NCBI RefSeq assembly: GCF_023065955.2
Contig: NW_026622997.1
Coordinates: 9,596,001-9,660,000, forward strand
Direction of reading: 5' to 3'
Length of the DNA: 64,000 nucleotides
Source of the DNA: Ursus arctos
Taxonomy: Eukaryota > Chordata > Mammalia > Carnivora > Ursidae
Shown here in pieces: positions 58,456 through 64,000 of this stretch; positions within the stretch are counted from its first letter, which is position 1; every line of letters begins with the position of its first letter. The notes beneath the pieces were generated by a model, which saw only the letters and a list, made by a program, of their open reading frames with translations, did no database searches and had not been told where the DNA came from. The position numbers and the translations under genes are program-made.

Positions 58456-58600
58456 GAGAATATTCTAAAACTGGCTGTGGTGATGGTTGCATGTATCTGT
58501 GAATATACTAAAAAAACACATTGAATTTTACACTTTAAATGGGTGAATTGTATGGTATGTGAATTATACTTCAATAAAGATATTTTCAAAACAGTAAAAG
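58456..58600 (+). repeat. L1 3' end fragment
   Basis: 'gtggtgatggttgcatgtat', 'tttacactttaaatgggtga' and 'atacttcaataaagatattt' are an old L1 3'UTR. The short retrocopy entered at its left part. Confidence 0.75.
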
Positions 58601-58964
58601 CAAATGAAAGAAGCTGTTAAAAATGTGAGGGAAAAGAACGCCGAAGATTATATCCATAAACCTGGGGTAGGAATATAGGAAATGGAGAGAACTTGAACAT
58701 TTGGGGATGACAATTGTCATAAAAAATTCTTTTGATCCAAATGCAAAGAGAATTTTTCTTAAGAGGATTTAATAGGCTTAAAAAACTACTGATAGGGATA
58801 CAAGTATGTTTTAAAGAGAAGATAAGAAAGTTGATAGGATACCATCAAAACCCCTGTTCAGTCTGTGCAGATTAACCCAAACTAAATCCATCTCTTGTCT
58901 TTGCCCGTGTGGCTCTCTGAGTAAGCTGAGAGAACCAGATTTAAGGAAAGAATCGCTTTTTAAA

Positions 58965-59385
58965 AAACAGCTTCATTTAGATATAATTTGCAATTCACCC
59001 ATTGTATATGATTCAAAGGTTTTCAGTATATTCACAGATACATGGATTCATCACCACAGTCAGTGTGAGAATGTCTCACCATCTTAAAAACAAACCTTAT
59101 GCCCTTTAGCTCTCATTCCCTGCCTCTCCGGTCCCCCAATCCTAAACAACCATGAATCTAATTTCTGTCTCTATGGAGCTCCCCACTTGGGCTATTTCTT
59201 ATATGGAATCTTATAATTTGTGGCCTTCTGAATTTGGCTTCTTTCGTTTAGCATATTTTCAAAGTTCATCCAAGTTGTAGCATGTGTCAGAACTTTCTCT
59301 CTATGCCCTAACAATATCCCACTGTATGTAGACACCATATTTTGTTTATCTATTCACCTGTTCGTGGACACTTGGGTTCCAGCAA
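58965..59385 (-). repeat. L1 fragment, antisense
   Basis: 'cagtatattcacagatacat', 'atggaatcttataatttgtg' and 'aaagttcatccaagttgtag' are antisense L1 words in order. Confidence 0.65.
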
Positions 59386-61190
59386 CATGGCAGACGGGAG
59401 GATGTCTATGACTCCTCTCTTGCTACAAGAACATGGATTAAGCCTGGATAAAATACACACATATCCCCAGTAAATTATATACTTTATACTCATAAAGTTG
59501 ATTGTTTTAAGTTGGAGAAAAAAACCCACATAACTCTCTTTATTTTTAACACATACCCAAGTTTGAAAGAATGAAATGTAAACCCTTGGTATCAGAAATG
59601 TAGAGAGAAAACAGGACGCACGTGGTAGGAAGCAGCTGATGCAGGAGTGTGGGCTGGATACCAGCACAAGGCGCTGAGGGCTACGGCTGACGCCCAGGAT
59701 CCCAGAGAGGTGGTGCTGGGTGCATCAGTCCGAAGTGCTGAGAACGCGTGCCCTCTCTCCCTCAGCGTCACTGGCAGGGGAACAATGACAGGTCTGAGCC
59801 ATATGTGGGGGTGAGGTGGGTGGGGTCTGAACCCAACACCTTCACAGCCCAGGACTGAAGCCTGAGAAAATAATAATACAAAAGCAGGCTTGCGGCCACG
59901 GAAACCGCCAGAGGTGCTCGCAGAAAGAAACTTCTTCATACTCTTCTAGACTGTGCCAACATTTTTACCACCAAGGGCTCACAGAACTCCCACAGAGAAC
60001 CACGAAAATGAGTTCGCTCACAAAGTCTTACAAACCATTGGGAGAAATAAACATTATGCAGAGCTGTGACACCCAGAAACCGAATTTACCCCATCGTTGA
60101 GGACGTCGTAATATGTGTGGTTCTGGAAATGGAGGTCTTTTATACATGTGTATTGTTCAACTGCTGGATAATTAACTCTGTACTTTTGCATAAAAGTAAG
60201 ATTTTAGCACTGCTATTTTGCTTTCCTCCCCCTATTCTTCTGGTTTAAAATGCTGTTATTCTCATTTGCTGATAATACTTAGTTCTCCTCAATCTCAGGA
60301 CCTCTCTGTGTTTTTCTTCTCCCACCACAGTTTTATTTAATTTAGAACCTCTTTTTTAGAAAGGCCTGAGTCAAGTATGGCCAAAGGAAGGATTAGAAGT
60401 CTTGTTTATTCTGAGCTGCCCATCCTTTTCTATTGAAAGCTCATCACTTTTAAGGATGGTTCTTTTAAAACATAACAAAACAAACAAAAACAAAACCTGC
60501 CTTCACCACTTCCCCAGTCCCGGGTGACTCTCAGGACAAAACTTAGGTCTCTGTGTAAATGGACATGAGTTCCTGGCTCCGTCAGCTGATTTCTGAAGTC
60601 GTATGCTTACGGACACACTGCACAGCTTAGTGTGTGAGTCCTTACGAGTATGTAACTGCTGGATTGGGGGCAAACCAAAGCCCTCTGCAAGCACAAGGGG
60701 AAGGGAAGAAGGAAGTCACATGGGAAGGGACCTTGGTAGGACCCATGTGGCACTGATGTCCCCGTGGTCAAGGGGACCATGGAGGTGGGTGGCGTGGCCA
60801 GTCCACCACCAGCCTCTTGAACTGCCAGCTCACAAACCAGCTTTCCAGTGAAGGCATTTCCATTTCTCCATTTCCTTTCTCAAGAGGCACAAGGGGGAAC
60901 GTCGGTGGGCATTCAGTACAAAGCTGTCCTGAGTAGCATTGTTTAAACGGGAAAAGGTGGGCAGTATGCTTAGACCTTTTTTTTTTTTTTTTTACAATGG
61001 TATAATCTAAGAAGGCAAGGGAGGCCCATTTCATCTACCAAATCCTCGGTCCCATGATGCAACAGTGCAGCAGGAAATGGCTGAGGTGGGCTTTATGGGT
61101 CCACTGCACCCCCAGGGAGAGCCAGGTGTTATTCTGGGGAGATTGGAGTCCCTCCCTAGCAGCCACATTCACCAAACTTCTGTTTCCAGT
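59386..61190. other. unassigned sequence
   Basis: 59600-60060 may be the 5' part of an old LINE (words such as 'gggagaaataaacattatgc') but I cannot assign it. No exon supported. Confidence 0.3.
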
Positions 61191-61199
61191 CCCCATGCC

Positions 61200-61420
61200 T
61201 TCCCTGACCCCCTCACCCATCATGGCACCTTCCGCTCATCCTAGCCTCCTTACCCCTCTTCCTTACTTTGTTTTTAGCGAGTATCATCGTTCACACTCGT
61301 GTGAACATGATCTGAGCCCCTCTAGAATAGAATCTCCAACAATCCCGGGACTTTGAGCTGGCTCACCTCTGTACCCCAGCACCAAAACCATGTCGTTTGT
61401 TCCGTGAATGAGCAAGAATA
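61200..61420 (+). repeat. L2 3' end
   Basis: 'ctctagaatagaatctccaa' and 'ctcacctctgtaccccagca' fit an L2 LINE terminus; diverged. Confidence 0.45.
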
Positions 61421-62100
61421 CTCCTGACTGTGTATCATTACTTCCCACCAGCTCTCATGTTGGGTACCACCGTGGACCGTGATGGGGGGCCCCATCTCCC
61501 GAGGCTAGATCAATCCTTTTAATGATTGCTCAGCCTCTCTAGGCTACACGTCCCCTGGTATCCTGCTGCTCCACTTCCCCCAGACCCTAAACAATCCTCT
61601 TCATCTCTGTTCACACCAGCATGTTGGTAACCTGAGCCAGGGACTGTCATCTGATTCCCAGGAACTGACTGGCCACACTCTGCCTTCCAGAAAAGGAATG
61701 TGACCTGTTCAGTGGAGGCAGTGGTCCAGTGGGAGCTGCCTGTCTAGTGGTCTGAAGCTCTGCAGTGAGGCTTTTAACCACATTCTTTCAGATCTGGTGG
61801 ACTCTCCCTGGCCCAGAATCTCCTAGAACATTACAGGAGTCCTTTCTCAATCTGCTGTTAGCTTTGGAGGGCATGTTTTAACAATACATGCCTATATGGG
61901 ACCCGGGTTTTGGATTATTCTCCATTCCAAAGTCCAAGTTTTTGAACATCTATCTCCTGGATGGAGAAAAGAAAAACAAATTGATAGAAATAAGGGTGAC
62001 AGATGAATCGTTCTTCCCACCTTGCTCTCAAAGGTTGCTATTCCAGCTGACCCTGATCGGTTCTCTGGCAAATTAGATGTGATATCCGTGTATGTATACG
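61421..62100. other. unassigned sequence
   Basis: No repeat or exon recognised. Confidence 0.35.
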
Positions 62101-62104
62101 TGTC

Positions 62105-62950
62105 TTTATTCATCTTTTAAAATTTACTGTATTTTTAAAATAATTAATAGACTTTTTAAAAATATTTTATTTACTTATTCAAGAGAGAGTGAAAGAGCAG
62201 GAGCGGTGTGGGCGGGGGGGGGGGGGGAGGAAGAAGCGGACTCCCCACTGAGCTGAGCAGGGAACCAGACGCAGGGCTCAATCCCAGGACCCTGGAATCA
62301 GGCAGACGCTTAAGCAACTGAGCCACCCAGGTGCCCCTAGACTTTATTTGTTAGATCGGTTTTAGGTTTACTGAAATATTGAGTGGGAAGTGTAGTTAGT
62401 TCCCATATATCCACAGCGCCTCACCCCACTGTTTCCTGTATTATTAACATCTTGCACTCGTGTGGCACACTGATTATAATTAAGAAGCCGGTGTTAACAC
62501 ACTGTTATTATTTCAAGGCCGTAGTTGACATTAAGTTTCACTCTTGGTGTCGTACATTGTGTGGGGTTGGACAGACGCATAATGACATGTCACTGCTCTT
62601 ATAGTTTCATACAGAATAGTTTCATTGCTCTAAAAATCCTGTGTGTGCGCCTTAGTCATCCCTCCCCCCAAACCCAGGCAATCCCTGATCTCTTTACTGT
62701 CTCCATAGTTTTGCCTCTTCCCATGAGGTCATATAGGCAGAATCATACAGTATGTAGCCTTTTTCAATTGACCTCTTTCATCTGGCATTTAGGTTTCCTT
62801 CATGTCCTTTTGTGGCTTGATAGCTCATTTTTTAAAATTACTGAATAATATTCCACTGTGTAGATATACGACAGTTTTCCATTAGCCTACTAAGAGACTT
62901 CTTGATTGCTTTAACGTTTTGCCTTTAAATTTATTTCTAACTATATAATT
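62105..62950 (-). repeat. L1 fragment, antisense, split by a SINE
   Basis: 'tttgttagatcggttttagg', 'tgcctcttcccatgaggtca' and 'gaataatattccactgtgta' are antisense L1 words on the right of the SINE. Confidence 0.6.
62156..62337 (-). repeat. SINEC with a G-run
   Basis: Antisense SINE; the target word tagacttt lies at 62148-62155 and 62338-62345. A run of G (62213-62227) is inside. Confidence 0.87.
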
Positions 62951-63104
62951 GAAACATACATATATTCATCTGAAGAAAAAAATTAAAGCAATACAGATAA
63001 ACATTGTTACTACTCCACCTCCTCCAAGTTTAACACATTGCCATGTGCATCTTTCTAGACACTTCTTATGCTTTTATAGACATTTATGTACATGGACTGC
63101 ATTA

Positions 63105-63580
63105 ACTTTATTGCTGTTTAACAAAATTACCTCCAGTTTAGCAGCATAAAACAATAAACATTTACTGTTTTACAGATTTTGAGTGCTAGGAACTTGGGAG
63201 TGGTTTAGTTGGGTGGTTCTGACTCAGTTTCTCTTGAGGTTGCACTGAAGATATCAGTCAGAGCTACCGTCATCTGAAGGCTTAGCTCCACTTCCAAGGA
63301 GGCTTGCCCAGAGGACCAGCAGGTTGATGCTTGCTGTTCCAGGGGGAGGCCTGAGTGTTCTCACCACACAGCGGCTGGCTTCCCGGAAGCAGGTGACTCA
63401 GGAGAGCAAGGAGAGCCCTCAGTGGCTTTTATAACCAAGCTGGGAAGTCATGCACAGTCACTTCCACGGTCTCCTGCTGGTTACACGGTTCTGGAGGGGG
63501 GGGGGAGCGGAAGGGACGTTAAATACCAGAAGGCGAGGATCACTGAGGACTATTTGGGAGGCTGTCATACAGTGCGAATC
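63105..63580 (+). repeat. MLT1-like LTR remnant (MaLR)
   Basis: 'cagcataaaacaataaacat', 'gttgggtggttctgactcag', 'ccgtcatctgaaggcttagc' and 'aagcaggtgactcaggagag' follow an MLT1-type LTR. A G-run lies at 63497-63507. Confidence 0.6.
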
Positions 63581-63697
63581 ATATATTTGCTTTGTGACTC
63601 TTCTGGGAAACTTTATATTTGGCAAAAGGAAAACTTACAAATTTTAATTAATTTAGGCTTTACCCATATAAAGTAAGCAGTATTAAAACAAATCCAT

Positions 63698-63852
63698 GGG
63701 GCGCCTGGGGGGCTCAGTTGGTTAACATTTGTCTTTGCCTCAGGTCATGATCCTGGGGTCCTGGGATCGAGCCCCGAGTTGGGATCCCTGCTTAGCAGGG
63801 AGTCTGCTTCTCCCTCTCCCTCTGCCCTGCCTTGTGCTCTCTCTCTCTCAAA

Positions 63853-63887
<35 letters not shown>

Positions 63888-63925
63888 AATCTTCAAGTAA
63901 GTAAATAAATAGATAGATAGATAGA

Positions 63926-63956
<31 letters not shown>

Positions 63957-63968
63957 ATCATCCTTTAA
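63698..63968 (+). repeat. SINEC with expanded tail microsatellite
   Basis: Complete SINE; its tail has grown into (aaat)n with four gata units (63851-63959). Flanks aaacaaatccatg / aaccaaatccaatg are a decayed duplication. Confidence 0.88.
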
Positions 63969-64000
63969 AAAACCAAATCCAATGCCAGTTTGTAGCAATT

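Noticed and set aside
1..64000. CRISPR array, bacterial operon or phage module
   Set aside because: The window is mammalian: spliced gene, carnivore SINEs and L1. The regular repeats found are microsatellites and SINE tails.

Overview
This is a stretch of mammalian nuclear DNA from a carnivoran, most probably a bear. At least twenty tRNA-Lys-derived carnivore SINEs (SINEC/CAN-SINE) are scattered through it. They share the 'gcgcctgggtggc' head, the CT-rich body and an AATAAA-type A-rich tail, and several carry the 'cgctggctgtctctatctctgt' style of body that I associate with giant panda and other bears. The family call is an inference; order Carnivora is secure.

One protein-coding gene is supported: RPP40, the p40 subunit of ribonuclease P, on the minus strand across the left end (1 to 8872). 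I could place eight coding exons by eye. All have GT/AG boundaries and the phases run 0,1,1,1,1,2,2, so the reading frame stays open for 342 codons. The left edge cuts the last exon about 21 codons before the stop expected from the human protein. Exon 1 sits in a CpG island (about 8270-9000) with a candidate NRF1 site just upstream of the ATG and two back-to-back ZNF143-type motifs in intron 1.

The remaining 55 kb (9000-64000) lies upstream of RPP40 and looks like an intergenic interval. In human the next genes on that side are PPP1R3G and LYRM4, and neither is recognisable here. It is built from layers of transposable elements: ancient L2 and MIR; Tigger-type DNA transposons (11762-12432, 13112-13420, 30581-31840, 50508-50852); MER20- and MER5-like hAT elements; LTRs (10727-11190, 20358-21140, 27312-27870, 35950-36549, MLT1-like at 18540 and 63105); L1 fragments in both orientations (clusters at 33165-35925, 46060-52000 and 55840-57640); and young SINEs inserted into all of these. 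Target-site duplications let the order of insertion be read in many places.

Unusual items are a U6 snRNA pseudogene inside an L1 (47448-47526), a repeat-containing L1 5' region (about 48000-49200), a decayed hAT transposase-like sequence (53690-54480, minus), a short antisense retrocopy with A-tail and target-site duplication (58338-58455), and a GC-rich, non-repetitive block at 41220-42110 that could be regulatory. I see no sign of a bacterial, phage or CRISPR-like system.
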